Below are positions 51,464 through 63,419 of a stretch of 64,000 nucleotides of DNA, piece by piece. Below the pieces are notes generated by a model, which was given only the letters and a program-made list of their open reading frames with translations, searched no databases and was not told the DNA's origin. The DNA is from Brachypterus glaber. Its lineage: Eukaryota; Arthropoda; Insecta; Coleoptera; Kateretidae. The translations under genes were made by a program, and so were the position numbers. The DNA lies in assembly GCA_958510825.1 (NCBI GenBank), contig OY294045.1, forward strand, positions 11,459,916-11,523,915, written 5' to 3'. The first letter of the stretch is position 1, and each line of letters opens with the position of its first letter.

Positions 51464-52185
51464 AAAAAAAAAATCTCGAGTGCGCCAGACCAGACTAGTC
51501 ATTTCTTACGTATTTTGGGTCGCTGAATCTGAATCCGAGCTCAGAATTTAAAAGTTAGTGTTCACTTTTATTCTAACCTCAAAAAACATACTTTTTTGGT
51601 AAATTTTGTGCTGCAATGAAAAAACGCGAGTTAGTTTTGAAATTCTTACAGTGGATTCAGATGCAGAAGTTTAAATTACGTAACAATTGACTATGCTTAA
51701 AATTAAAAATGGCGGACCAAAAATGGCGGATTTTTTTAAATTGATCCGATTCGCTTGAAACTTTTTTGGGGGTTTTTGGGGTCGCTGATTATGAATCTGG
51801 TGCCAGTTTTCCAAAATTCAAAATGGCGGATCCAATAATTAGATTTTTTAAAGTTTCTCGGAAAATTTAATCCGCCATATTGGATCCGCTATTTTGAATT
51901 TTGGAAAACTGGCACAAGATTCGTAATCAGCGACCCCAAAAACCCCCAAGTACCAAGTTTCAAGCAAATCCAAACAACTTAAAAAAATCTAATCCGCCAT
52001 ATTGGATCCGCCATTTTATATTTTGGAAAACTGGCACCAGATTCGTAATCAGCGACCCCAAAAACCCCCGAGTACCAAGTTTCAAGAAAAACAGACCAAC
52101 TTGAAAAAATCTAATCCGCCATATTGGATCAGCCATTTTGACAGCTAACTTTTAAATTCTGACCTCGGATTCAGATTTCAGTAAT
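51464..52185. mobile_element. CACCGGCACAC foldback carrying GGCGGATCC units
   Basis: It starts TTA|CACCGGCACACAAAAAA, then GGGTCGCTGAATCTGAATCC and TCAGAATTTAAAAGTTAG. The interior has direct and inverted copies of a unit with ATGGCGGATCCAAT, TTGGGGTCGCTGATTATGAA and CCAGTTTTCCAAAATTCAAA. The right arm ends CTAACTTTTAAATTCTGACC and GGATTCAGATTTCAG, so it is cut before the terminal CAC block. Confidence 0.75.
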
Positions 52186-52189
52186 AAAA

Positions 52190-52525
52190 GGTTGGCGCGG
52201 TAAAAAAATAGCGCAAATAATGTTGCGCGGGGTTATTTTGCCGCGCTAAAAAAATAGCAAGAATTAGTCAGTAACACAACTCCGCAAATAATAATGCGGC
52301 GAGAATATTAAATTAAAATTCAAATACAAATAAAAAAGGAATGCACCGACATATTTTGCAACGTTTTTCCCATCCACTATAGAAATTTTATCTTTTAAAT
52401 ATAAAAGTCATATAGAATTTGCCAAGAATTGAATGTTTTATATAATAATATATTCTCTACATTTCTTAAATGTTTAATATTTTTAGATTGTAAAGCTTGG
52501 CTCGGAAACCTAACAACATACAACC
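52190..52525. other. Short intergenic stretch, GCGC-word hairpin
   Basis: TTGGCGCGGTAAAAAAATAGCG and GCCGCGCTAAAAAAATAGC (52192-52250) form a repeated/inverted GCGC patch. Otherwise AT-rich and featureless. Confidence 0.4.
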
Positions 52526-52530
52526 ATATT

Positions 52531-52953
52531 CACGGTGTGTGGTTCGACTTTAAACAAACTCACTTTTTTTCATATTCTATTTATTTATTAAACTAACAAT
52601 TTATGACCAAACATTAAATCTTCTATCGGGCAATTTTTTTTTATTTGGCAAAATGTCTATTAAATTTCCCTTTGAAAAAGAATAGAGTAAGAATTATACA
52701 GAATTTAATAAGCTCTATTTTTGATAATAACAATGTTTTTGATTCGGTAAGTCGTTACTGAGATACAAGCGTATAACCTAATCGGAGTCCGTTTTTTTAA
52801 AATTTAATAGACATTTTGTCAAATAAAAAAAATAGCCCGTAAGAAGATTTAATTTTTGGTCATAAATGTTAGTTTTATCATAAATAAATAGAATATGAAA
52901 AAAAAAGTTAGTGTGTTTCAAGTCGAGGTTAAACTATCGAGCCACACACCGTG
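52531..52953. mobile_element. CACGGTGTGTGG foldback
   Basis: The left end CACGGTGTGTGG pairs with CCACACACCGTG. Arms of about 130 bases include CATATTCTATTTATTTAT with ATAAATAAATAGAATATG and ACATTTTGTCAAATAA with TTATTTGGCAAAATGT. TATT is on both sides. The first eight bases equal those of the CACGGTGTATTT and CACGGTGTTTGC elements. Confidence 0.75.
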
Positions 52954-53473
52954 TATTTTTTAATTTTTAGATTTTTCTTAATTTATTTTTTTATTCAGTA
53001 AATTATATATTAGGTTATTTGGGTCTTGCAATATGAAATGATCATATTGCTTAGAAATTAATGTTATATTTTTATATTACAGGAGATTTCATATTTGTCA
53101 TAACATTTTTTAAACTAAATTTCAGGCAACATAGGACCTTAAGTCATTTTTATCAAGTAAATATACGATAAATTACCTTTAAAATGGCGTTTTACATTTT
53201 AAGTTTGATGCCATGTGAACGTCGAGATATTTAAATTAAAAAACTTACCATAGCGCGCGTCTGATATAAAAGGTATGCGCTAGAAAAACATGACATAGCT
53301 GTCTAACCCTGTAAGGTTTAGTAGTACTTTTATAAGGACTACAATTACCAAATTAGGGTGTGACTAATTATGATCACCTAAATCGAGTTCTGTCATTAAA
53401 TTTTACATTTTTTAAACAAAGAGTGATATTTGTAGTTGTGACCATTTGGAAGTATATCTGAAATAAATATGTA

Positions 53474-54340
53474 CAGTTGGACCCACAAAAAACGCAAGAT
53501 TTAAATATGCTAAAATGTCAATTTTACTAATTATTTTATAGTTTAAGTAAGATTTTAAGAAATAGGTTAGATTAATTTTACAATTAATTGACAGTTTTTT
53601 CAAAGTTTATTACAGAAAATGCATGCGAATAATGTCGAATATTAACAAAATAATAATAAATAATAAACTGAAAAAACATTTAGAATATTTAATCAAATCA
53701 AAAATTAAAACACAATATTTAGTAAATCTTATGAAAAAATAAAAATATAAACTCTAATATAATTTATGAAAATTATGATTTTCGTTTAAAAAAAAGTTTT
53801 TCCGGAGGTTTTTTTTTCGCTTTTTTAATCTTGGAACTATCGATGCGGCGCAGGCGATGGTTTTTGACTCAGGAAAATTTGTATTGTTTATATCATGCAC
53901 CGCTTCTTGTAAATGGTGTTCTCTCAAATAATTAAGTAAATTTTCATCCTGTATTTCATTTGATATCTTCTTTCTTTCCGAGTCTGCACGCCCTTTCCTC
54001 CCCCATCTATTTTTTCTTCAATCTTAACCATTATTCTTTTTTTTATTATCTTAACACAACTCTCCGAAACACTAAATAACATTGCCACAATTAAAGGTCT
54101 CTATAGAGATCACTAGCCACAATCACTTCCTTACATCCTGCTTCCAATATACTAATAGTTAAAGATTTCTTAACATTTCTTAACGCATTTCTAATTACTT
54201 AATAATTATTATAAGTAATTTTGACAAATATTGTCAACATGACAACGACTTTGTTTGTATTGTAATTATTGAATTTACGCAACTAAATTTTCAATATATA
54301 AGAAGTATTTTCAATCTTGTTTTTTTTTCGGATCCAACTG
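53474..54340. mobile_element. Tc1/mariner-like element, CAGTTGGACC ends
   Basis: Ends CAGTTGGACCCACAAAAAA and TTTTTTTCGGATCCAACTG are flanked by TA. On the minus strand about 60 codons at 53815-54000 stay open (GRADSERKKISNEIQDEN..., then HLQEAVHDINNTNFPESK). This could be a transposase remnant, but I cannot assign a domain. Confidence 0.65.
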
Positions 54341-54529
54341 TACATCATACGTAATAATTTTTTACAAACAAACCTATTCACATTTAAAGTTTTTTACCTA
54401 AAAATACTCACCTTATTACGTACTAAAGTTATCATCCACATCAAAGCATCAACACATGTTGCACCACACTCTAAACACCGCAAATAAATTGCGCAGGAGT
54501 TTTAGGGGTTAAAACAATGTTATATTTTA

Positions 54530-54667
54530 GAGGCGTTTGGATTGAACGACCTTTTCCTCTTTTTATTCCATTGCTAATTGTCATAAAGATTGTTCAGTGA
54601 CAGTTTCCTTGAAGTTAACAATGGAGTAAAAAGATTAAAAAGATTGTCCAACCCGAACGCTCTTTTA
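54530..54667. repeat. Short foldback (about 137 bp)
   Basis: GCGTTTGGATTGAACGACC and CTTTTTATTCCATTGCTAA pair with TTAACAATGGAGTAAAAAG and TTGTCCAACCCGAACGCTC. Non-coding. Confidence 0.65.
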
Positions 54668-55261
54668 ACGGACTTTTTGAACATGTTGTTGAACGTTGAA
54701 CATGTTCAACGTTTAAAACAAACTTACTTTTATTAACTAAATTAGATTGTGTCCATATGGTTACTTAATGCCTTACAGGGTTAAAAAACTTATCTATAGG
54801 GCGCGTCTGAAATAATAGGTATGCGCTAGAAAAACATGACTTAATATCTGTCTAATTCTGACAAATCATATTGATTTTTTTTTGTCCAGTGAACCGTTTA
54901 GAAGTTACAAGCAAAAAATTAATATGGCGCCCAGTTTTATAAGATGGTGGCTCGTGAATATCTTTCAGACCTCTATAAATTTCGAATTTAGCTGAAAAAT
55001 GTTTAGCAGATATAAAACCTCCTCGTATATCTTAAAATGTTAATTATTTTTAGGTGGATAATGTTTTGTGATCACTTCATATCCTTATTTACAACCCTAA
55101 TATGTTTTTTGTGATATTTAAATTTTGTCTAAAATGAAGTAATTTTACATATATTTTATATATTCTCATTGATTTAATTATAATTAAATTGTTTTATCTC
55201 ATTAATGAATAGAGTAAAAGTTACTTAAGTGTTATGTATTTGAACAATTCGCATACACACA

Positions 55262-55622
55262 AAATTAAAAATTTTAAATCGTCATTCACAGCTCCGGCTA
55301 ATCTTGAATAGACATTAAGTTTTAAATACTTCCCAAAAAATTAAAAATTTTAAATGGTCATTCACAGCTCCGGCTAATCTTGAATAGACATTAAGTTTTA
55401 AAGACTTCCCAACGCAAACCAAGAGTTAATCCTGTTAGTAGGATGTCTCCACATTATAAAAGCATCAACAGTAAAATCTGAGGTGCTCGGTTTCGGCAGA
55501 TAATGGACTTTATTCCTCAAAAATGGCCATAGTCGACTTAACAGTTCTTCATTTTATACTTTACTGTTGATGGTTTTATAATGTATAGACCTCCTACTAA
55601 CATAATTAACTTTTGGTTTGCC
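55262..55622. repeat. 75-bp tandem duplication beside a foldback
   Basis: CATTCACAGCTCCGGCTAAT with flanks repeats twice (55262-55335, 55338-55410). Next, AAGAGTTAATCCTGTTAGTA at 55419 pairs with TACTAACATAATTAACTTT at 55594, and TTATAAAAGCATCAACAGTA with TACTGTTGATGGTTTTATAA, forming a ~200-base foldback. Confidence 0.7.
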
Positions 55623-55917
55623 TTGCCAAGTCCCTTAAACTTGATGTCTGTTTAAGGTCAGCGTGAGCCATTCATACTAACGTCATTACAAAATAGTACC
55701 GTCGTATTTTGCATAATATATTATTAATTTTACCATGGTAATTTGGTATTCCCATGGTAATACCAAATGCAAAATTTGATGTGACATAAGCTTTTCTACA
55801 AAAAAGTCACATACCTAACCTTAAATAATTCAATGAGCTTTCTGGTGATATCTCAGCGTTGAGATCAAGCTAACCTAAAATTTTTCATTGGATACAATCA
55901 ATTGTATTCAATGAAAA

Positions 55918-56375
55918 TAGTATATTATGCACCTAGTACATCGAAGTACACTGAAATAGGTTTGAGTCGAGGTGCGTATACTATTTTTCCCACTACCTAA
56001 ACACCTAAACATCGAAAAAAACGCAAAAATTGTCTTAAAATTAATTTCATTCATTTGCCGTTTTGTGGAAAACAGATATGTAAAATTAGCTGACTGTTAC
56101 TTTACAACCGCTGTCATGGCAACGGGTGGAAAATAAGCACCAACTACTAACTAGGTCATAGGAAAAATTGTTTTCCTAGTTAGTGAATGAGTAAACGTCA
56201 AAAACATAACCTCAAATTGACAGATTAATTTTTAGACAATTTTTGCGTTTTTCGGATGTTTAGGTTAGGTTATAGGCAAAACAGTATACGCACCTCGACG
56301 CAAACCATTTTCTGTACACTTCGAGTGCACTGAAAACTAGGTCCGCGTACTCGGTGCGTAATATACTATTTTTTG
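55918..56375. mobile_element. Foldback whose two arms are themselves hairpins
   Basis: Each end is a hairpin (55918-55995: AATAGTATATTATGCACC to GGTGCGTATACTATT; 56268-56372: CAGTATACGCACCTCG to GGTGCGTAATATACTATT). The inner arms CCTAAACATCGAAAAAAACG and CGTTTTTCGGATGTTTAGG also pair. The hairpin ends match the AATAGTATA pattern of the small hairpins elsewhere. Confidence 0.7.
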
Positions 56376-56379
56376 CGCT

Positions 56380-58205
56380 GGCAACCTCGAAGTAACGGAT
56401 CTATTACATACTACGTGATGACGTCAGTCCGAACAGCTGTGATTTTGACTAGTAATTATTGAATCTCAATTAGATAAATCGTCGTATGAGAACAGCAAGG
56501 TTTCAACTGTATAAATTATAGATTTGAGTTATGATCAATCAAAACTGTAAAATCATTAAACCTACCTTAAATTTAATAATTGAGTGGTATATTATGCTGG
56601 GATGGGCCTATATTAGGATAAATTAGTACCTATAATAAGCTTTTTGTTGATATTTTAAATATTTTATATTTTAAATAATCAGTTGGAACTTTGATAACCC
56701 AAAAATCTATAAAAAATAGTAGTACAACAGTGTTCTAACTGAGTTAGAACCGTTTTGCATTAACTTCACATGTTTTTTGGCTGTTTGTTTTAATAATTTT
56801 TTCATAAATGCAATATTTTCTGCATAAATTATTATTAATCATTATAAAAATTGATAATTAATAGTTGTTTCGCACAAGTATTCCTCATCAACCTCCATAA
56901 TTTTGGTAAAAATCACAGGCCAAACTTTTTATACATTAGCGACATCGATGTGAATTAACACGTTCGCGCCGACGGTGTTTTCGGTAAAACTCAACTATAG
57001 CCGACAATTTATTTCTGTGACATTTCGTTTACAATTGTTTGTATTTTATTAACATCGTATATAATCCATATTTTCGGCCGAATGCGAAAACCCTGGTACA
57101 CTATATATGCAGCCTAAAATTCAGTATCGTAAGCATAACTGGCAAGAAATGGATTTGACGGCATATAGAAACCGAATTACATCGTGTACCACCGGTGGTG
57201 CACGTCGGCCCTCAGGCAAGACGTCCGTGTCCTGATTTTTAAGCAAGAAATTCAAATTAAGCTTTATTATCAGTTAGAACCTCGTTGCACTAAAAAAAAT
57301 TCAAAAAATGCAGATGAAACATGGTTGTGTTGAAAATAAAAGGGGCTATGTGCATAATTTTAAGTACAGGCAAAAATGTAGTAAAAATCTCTATTCAAAA
57401 ATGCAAAAAAGTGAAAACCTGAAAAAATGTTAGTTGAAACCTTGTTGTTCTGATACGACGAAATACCTACCTTAAAGGTAATATATTTTAACAGTACATA
57501 TACTAACAATATTTTATAGGTATAAAGGTTTTAGAAAATTCACTACTTCTATATTTTTACAAGCAGCATTTTAAACATTTTACAAAATTACATTGAATTC
57601 AATTTAAAATAGACTATAATGGATTAAGACTTTTTTCATGCCAACTTTTCGATTTTTTTCATATTATTAATTTTGGAGTCACAATTTTTCAATAAAAATA
57701 TTTGTAGTTTAATTATAATTAATAATAATAATAATAATTAAGACGTACTTTCAGAACAGGTTGGATTCTATTTTATGATTTTTCTTTTCTTTTATTCTTG
57801 CAAAGATTGATTATTTTTGTTGTTAATCAAATAAAAAACTTATTTGTTATGTAAAATATGTAGCGGGAACAATATTTAAAAACAGGTCATAATATTTTAA
57901 GAATCGGTACTCTACGTAATTTAGAAAAAAAATCGTTACACTCCAGAGAACTTAAATTAACGACTTTGGCGGCGGCCAACTTCGGAAAAGAAAGGAAGTT
58001 TTCTTTCAAGTATAAAAAAATATTTTTTTTTTAATTTTTATCACAAAATCGTATATTTTCAAGTTGTGGAAAATTTTTCATAACTCTAATGACGTAATTT
58101 ACGTGAAAACGGCTGAATTTTATATAGAAAATAGAAGAAAATTACTTGAAATTACATTTTATAATAAATTCTTCTTAAAAATTGACTAGATATAGCTATT
58201 TTTAG
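56380..58205. other. Intergenic stretch, no gene seen
   Basis: About 1.8 kb of AT-rich sequence. A GC-richer patch at 57170-57230 (ACCACCGGTGGTGCACG) holds a perfect 10-base palindrome. (AAT)n at 57719-57738. No recognisable frame on either strand. Confidence 0.4.
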
Positions 58206-58209
58206 TTTA

Positions 58210-59031
58210 CAAATACATCGCCTAAATTCTCGGCTCCCTCAATTAATTTGAAACGTAAACAAAAATTATTCTTACAAATATATGGGTTGAGTTCTACATT
58301 TTATTGAAATGCTTTATCACATGTAAGGTTATTTTGGTGGAATGGGTACACGACCAGGAATTAAATTAAAAAAATTGTATCAATTTTTATTGAAAAAAAG
58401 TCGTCAAAAAATGTGAGAAACAAAGATGTTAGTATGTCCTCTTCTGTTCTCAAGCAAACATTTAACACGTCTGTGCATGACAATAATAAGGCTGTTAATG
58501 GCTTCCTGCGATATTTTGTTCCATTCTTCTTAAGCAGCAACAATTAGCTCCTGAAGGGTAAACGGGGGGTTATCTCTATTCAAAATTCTCACAAGGATGC
58601 AATTCAGGTGAGTTTGCTGGCCAGTTAATTCTTTAAACATTCCCTTGCTGTTAGTAGCAAATTGGTAACCCTTCTTGTGTGGTGGGGAGTGGTGTTATCG
58701 TCCATAAAAATGAATTTATCTCCAATTTTGTTTTGCATTGGAGGGACGATGGGTTGAATAATGTTTAAGGCGTAAATGTTTTGCTTGAGAACAGAGAAGG
58801 ACATACTGGTTACTGACATTTGTTTCTCATATTTTTTGACGAATTTTATTTTTTCAGTAAAAATTAATTGATAGAATTTTTGTAATTTAATTTGTGGCCG
58901 TGTACTTATTCCATGAAAATAACCTTACATGAGATAAAGCATTTTAATAAAATTGAGCTCACACATTTGTTAGATTTTTTTGTTTACGTTTCAAATTAAT
59001 TGGAGTGGGCCAATAATTTTGGCGATATGTG
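58210..59031 (-). pseudogene. Broken Tc1-like element with transposase remnants
   Basis: Minus-strand fragments show the DDE signature: IFMDDNTTPHHTRRVTNLL (within 58625-58819), then in another frame NWPANSPELHPCENF (58590-58635), then EEWNKISQEAINSL and RRVKCLLENRRGHT (58395-58535). Stops and frameshifts separate them and the N-terminal half is gone. Ends TA|CAAATACATCGCC and GGCGATATGTG|TA and arms of about 110 bases (AATTAATTTGAAACGTAAAC; GCTTTATC, ATGTAAGGTTATTTT) show where the element lies. Confidence 0.88.
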
Positions 59032-59163
59032 TACATCGCCTTACTTTACAACGCAAATCTTTGTAAAAATACAGAATTATGTAAGTTAATTGAAAATTTT
59101 AAATTTGTATGTTACGAATTACATTCTGCAAGCCAAAATGTCAGGAAATTTCTAAAAAATTAA

Positions 59164-59942
59164 GTTTAAAAAGTTTTTAAGGTTAGTTTATCCAATCATT
59201 AACACTAAACTAATTTAAGGTCGATTCAGGTTAAAATATCACTAACTACACTAAACTGAATTAGGAAATTAATAAATTAATAAAATTAAGAAACATAACC
59301 TCAAATTCTATAATAAATTTTCCGTGGTATGCAACAATTAAGATAAAATATAAAATATAGCATAAAATAATGATAGAACCTCAAAATACACCATATAAAA
59401 AGAATTTCTGAAATACACAAACTTTAGTGTAAAATTTTATAAACAATCGTTATCAAAGTATAAAAATAAAAATGAAGATAGCGACACCTTTATATTTTAA
59501 AAATTCGTACATTTTCAGTGTTAAGGAAAAACAGTAGTTACATAAGAAAATAAACGGTACTTTTGGAGATAAGTTGGTTTTAAAGCACGATTTTTAGTCC
59601 CAACAACTGCAAATATAGTAATAATCTTCCTGCGCAATAGATATTGTTTTTTTACTTATTCAGTCACATTTACACATGCTTATTATCTATTTGGCATTTA
59701 ACTTATTGTTGCATACCACGGAAAATTTATTATAAAATTTAAGGTTATGTTTCTTAATTATCTTAATTTTATAATTTCTTAATTCAGTCTAGTGTAGTTA
59801 GTGATAATTATGGCTGAATCGACCTTTAAAAATTTAACCAATAAAATGAAATGTGTCAAATAATTCTGAAATTTCATTGGTTAAATTCTTAGTGAGTTTA
59901 GTTAATGATTGGATAAATCACCATAAAAGTTTAAAAAGTTTT
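59164..59942. mobile_element. Foldback with AACTTTTTAAAC-type ends
   Basis: Arms of about 180 bases pair: TAAACTAACC/GGTTAGTTTA types, CATAACCTCAAATTCTATAA with TTATAAAATTTAAGGTTATG, and TTTTCCGTGGTATGCAACAA with TTGTTGCATACCACGGAAAA. It abuts the TTAA element at 59946. Confidence 0.72.
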
Positions 59943-59945
59943 TAA

Positions 59946-60633
59946 CCTTTTCGCTCCGGGGATTTTTCCTTTAAAATTGACCTCGCATTTTAGCTGAATT
60001 TCATGACTTAAATGAATGAACTTCTTATGACAAGTCGCCACTCGGAGTGCTGGTCAATATATGTACCACTCCCAGAGAGAAAGTTAAGGCTAATGTAAAA
60101 AATTATAAGTGAAGGTTTAAGAGGGCTTTTCAATGTTTTTTGATGTGCTGATTACAATAAAAATAGTGAAAAAAATGTCAGATTCATATTCGACCTTGAA
60201 CTTTGAAGGTCAAATAATGAAAATACGTATGAAATTGGGTATTAGCGCTTCAAAGTCGGTGAGATAGACTTATTTACTAATATTCTTATTTACTATAGCA
60301 GATACAATTCAGGTACACCAATTTTCAAGTTTTTAAGCGCAAATACACATTTTCATACTTAGACCTTCAAAGTTCAAGGTCAACGAAGTCACTAGAATTT
60401 TTTTACTAATTTTATCGTATTCAGCGTCTCATAAAACGTAGGTATACCAATTTTCAATCACAAATACGCATTTTCATTGTTTGACCTTCAAATTTAATTT
60501 TGAAGGTCAAAGAAGTAACCAGGATTTTTTTCAATACTTTTCCTAAATTTAGTGCATTAAGTTGACCTTATGAACATCTATTACGTTGCTTTTCTTGTTG
60601 GTCCATACATGGACCAGTCCCGGAGCGAAAAGG
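59946..60633. mobile_element. piggyBac-like TTAA element, CCTTTTCGCTCCGGG ends
   Basis: Ends CCTTTTCGCTCCGGG and CCCGGAGCGAAAAGG are exact complements flanked by TTAA (59942-59945, 60634-60637). The inside has four to five copies of TTGACCTTCAAAGTTCAAGGTC-type words in both orientations (60200-60510, the longest trimmed here). No transposase. Confidence 0.82.
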
Positions 60634-61030
60634 TTAATGAAAATACTAAAGGAAGTTTCATGGAGCTTTTTTTTAACTACACTAAAGTAAGAGTTGTCAT
60701 TTCCTCTAACCAGATTCGATTGTTTATTTTTAAGAAATGTCAGTTTTTGAGGTGGCATTTCTGATTGGTGAAAATAACAATGCTTTGTTTAGTATGGTTA
60801 AAAAAAAAGCTCCATAAACCCTCCATATCGTAAGACTAATAATTTCAAATTAAACCTTGTACTTTTGGTTTAGGAGAAACTTTGTTTTTGGAGTCCACGA
60901 TTTTACGCATTAAGCCCTGAAGTTATCTGTATTTGCCAAGTATTAGAATAAATAGGAGATTTAACTTCGTTTTTGCCTCGTATTTATTAATAAATGGGAG
61001 ATTTAACCTCGTTATTAACATAAACCATTA

Positions 61031-61688
61031 GGGTGGACCTTATTTTTTGTGTTTTATGTGCCAAATTTCAAAATGATCAAAAGATTCTATCGGGTGCCCA
61101 AAATCCGCTAAATTGCCCCTAAAACACTAAATTTAATGAACTTAAAAAATATGTTAATATTTTTTTTAATTTTATTTAAACATATTAATATTAGATAATT
61201 TAATAAAAACAAAATAGGCTAAGCGCCAAATAAAGGGCTTTTTTGGGGGCTCTTATTTGGCGTTTAGCTCGTTTTTTTTTGTTAAATTATTTTATATTAG
61301 AATGCATTAAATAGAATTGAGTTTTGTCCAGATTGGCATATTAGCCTTTCTCACATTAATAAATTTTATGGTGGAAATTCGTTTGGACTTTTTTAGTTTT
61401 TTAGGGGCAACTTTGGCGGATTTTTGGCACCTGATAGAATCTTTTGATCATTTTAAAATTTGGCACATAATTTTGTACACTCAAAAGAAAAAAAAATTTA
61501 AGGCTTTTAAATTTTCCACTGATACAAAAAGTGTAGTCTAACATTTTATTTACGATTTTTGCGTAATTTCACGTGTTTACGGGTTCAATTGGGTAGTTAG
61601 AGAAGTTTCATCACCCTCATATTATCAGGATTTTCTTAGTTACACCCAAATGAAAAGTTTAAGATAATAAAAAATACAAGGTCCACTC
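61031..61688. mobile_element. GGGTGGACCTTATTTTTT MITE, copy 2
   Basis: Ends GGGTGGACCTTATTTTTT and AATACAAGGTCCACTC have TA flanks. The centre AAGCGCCAAATAA...TTATTTGGCGTTTAG and words TTTTGATCATTTTAAAATTT match 29463-30337. The left arm lacks about 200 bases compared with copy 1. Confidence 0.82.
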
Positions 61689-61820
61689 TAATAATGCATA
61701 GGGCCTGGTTTAAATCCGCATTGAAGGACTACATTTTATTATATGAATTTTTTAATGCACTTTATGTTCATTTAGATTACTTGAAAATATGTAAAATGTT
61801 TGATTGTTCTCTCACGGCCA

Positions 61821-62795
61821 CACTGCTGCCGAATTTTTTTAAAAAGCATTCATAGGTTTTATCAAGGTGGGCATTGAAATCGTACATTTTACGACATAGT
61901 TTGATTTATTTATTTATTATTTATTTGACAGATAAGAATTAATTTTTAAAGAAAGGTTATTGTCAAATTCAAAACATGCAATGCAAAAACACAGTATTCG
62001 CTTTGATTTTTTTTTCTAAAAGTAGTAGAATAAAATTTATCAGAAAAATAAAACAACCTAATTTATATAACTTTTCTAATTATAAAGCATTATAAGAATA
62101 ATTTAAATAGTACAATACAAAAAACTAACAAAAAATCCAGTATTTTATCCTAGACGGTTTTTGTCAAAAGCTTAACCCAACTTTTAAAATCTCTTGTCAA
62201 AATATGATGTAAACATGGTGAAACATGTTAAACATTTAAGGAACAAATTAAAAATGGCGTAAGTTTTTCGCGCCAACTGCATTAAGTAATTTATGTAAAA
62301 ATGTGTTTTTTAAGAAAATATTAAATCTACAATCGTTATAACTTTTGATATTGATTTTACAATGAAAAGTTAGTATATGTGATGTAATTTAGTGATTGAA
62401 TCTGGATTAGGGTTATCCACATGTTTTTGAGGTTATGATAGAAGAAATTTTATTTATTTGAAACAATTATAACACTTGTATCTGGTCAAAAAGGACGATA
62501 GTTCAAGACCATAAGTGACCAAAAGGTCATAATTAATAAATAGAAGAAGAAGTAAACATTTAAGAAGTCTTACAGAAGACCAGCCAAAAGAAAGCGATGG
62601 TATGGTAACAACCAGGCGAACCATCTGCAGAAACTAACAAGAGAGCAGCTAGCTGGCCAATTCACAAAGGCAAAGGCCAATTCACAAAGGCAAAGGCCAA
62701 AAATAAATAGAGAGATGATGAAATTTACGATTTCAATGCCTCCCTTGATAAAACCTATTAATGCTTTTTAAAAAATTTCGGTAGACTGTAATAAA
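61821..62795. mobile_element. Foldback with AAAAAGCATTCATAGG arms
   Basis: CCGAATTTTTTTAAAAAGCA, AGGTTTTATCAAGGTGGGCA and TTGAAATCGTA pair with inverted counterparts at 62728-62795. The interior includes a 20-base tandem duplication (GGCCAATTCACAAAGGCAAA, 62656-62700). Non-coding as far as seen. Confidence 0.68.
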
Positions 62796-62799
62796 CTAC

Positions 62800-63419
62800 T
62801 TGCTTTATGTAATTCATAACAGTGTGTTTGCGAATATGTTAAAAAAATAGATTTGTGTAGAAGATTTTTTTAATAATGGTACAATGTACAAACTGAAACT
62901 TGACGTCCAATTACTGTTGTCCAAGAACTTTGTGTAGTTTTTATAAAAACTCAGTATTTTTCTTTGTTAATTATTGTATCCCCTAATATGTGGTTACTAG
63001 GATTTTAATGGGGATTGAAAGTCAATTTTGTGAGGCACACAGTAAAAAAATAAAATAAAATTTCTTAAAAATGGCGTCTCACACTTTAAAGTTTGTGAGC
63101 CAATATATTAAAAAAAAAATACAACCAAATACAATTATGTATTTTTTTACTATGCGCCCCACTGAAAAGTCTGAAGATCCCCATTTAGTATTTTTAATAA
63201 TTTTGTAGATATTTGTTCTAGATATGTCCGTATCGGACCTAATATGTGATTGGTTACTAAATATTTCTTGTATTAAGATAGTAGGAATATTGTAATATAA
63301 TAAACTGTAGTGTTAAATTAAACGTTTTATTAAAATAAATATAAAGTTCTTTTGAATATATAAAAATATATACATTTTTGGTTAAAATGTATTGATAAAA
63401 TTTATAATCACTTCAAAAA
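62800..63419. other. Intergenic stretch, nothing recognisable
   Basis: AT-rich, without frames or paired arms. Confidence 0.4.

Larger units (their letters stand above)
53246..54860. repeat. Direct repeat pair around a Tc1-like element
   Basis: GCGCGTCTGATATAAAAGGTATGCGC... (53256) and GGCGCGTCTGAAATAATAGGTATGCGC... (54798), each about 70 bases and sharing GCTAGAAAAACATGAC, lie in the same orientation 1.5 kb apart. They could be remnants of long terminal repeats or of a duplicated flank. No LTR-element genes are visible between them. Confidence 0.5.

Noticed and set aside
53246..54860. LTR retrotransposon bounded by the direct repeats
   Set aside because: The repeats are only about 70 bases, lack TG...CA ends, and no gag or pol fragment lies between.
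56380..58205. A gene downstream of LMTK
   Set aside because: No open frame longer than expected for AT-rich sequence and no splice-compatible homologous exon recognised.
62560..62710. A SINE or LINE endonuclease fragment near AAGACCAGCCAAAAGAAAGC
   Set aside because: It translates with stops in all frames and no motif could be fixed. Only a 20-base tandem duplication is certain.
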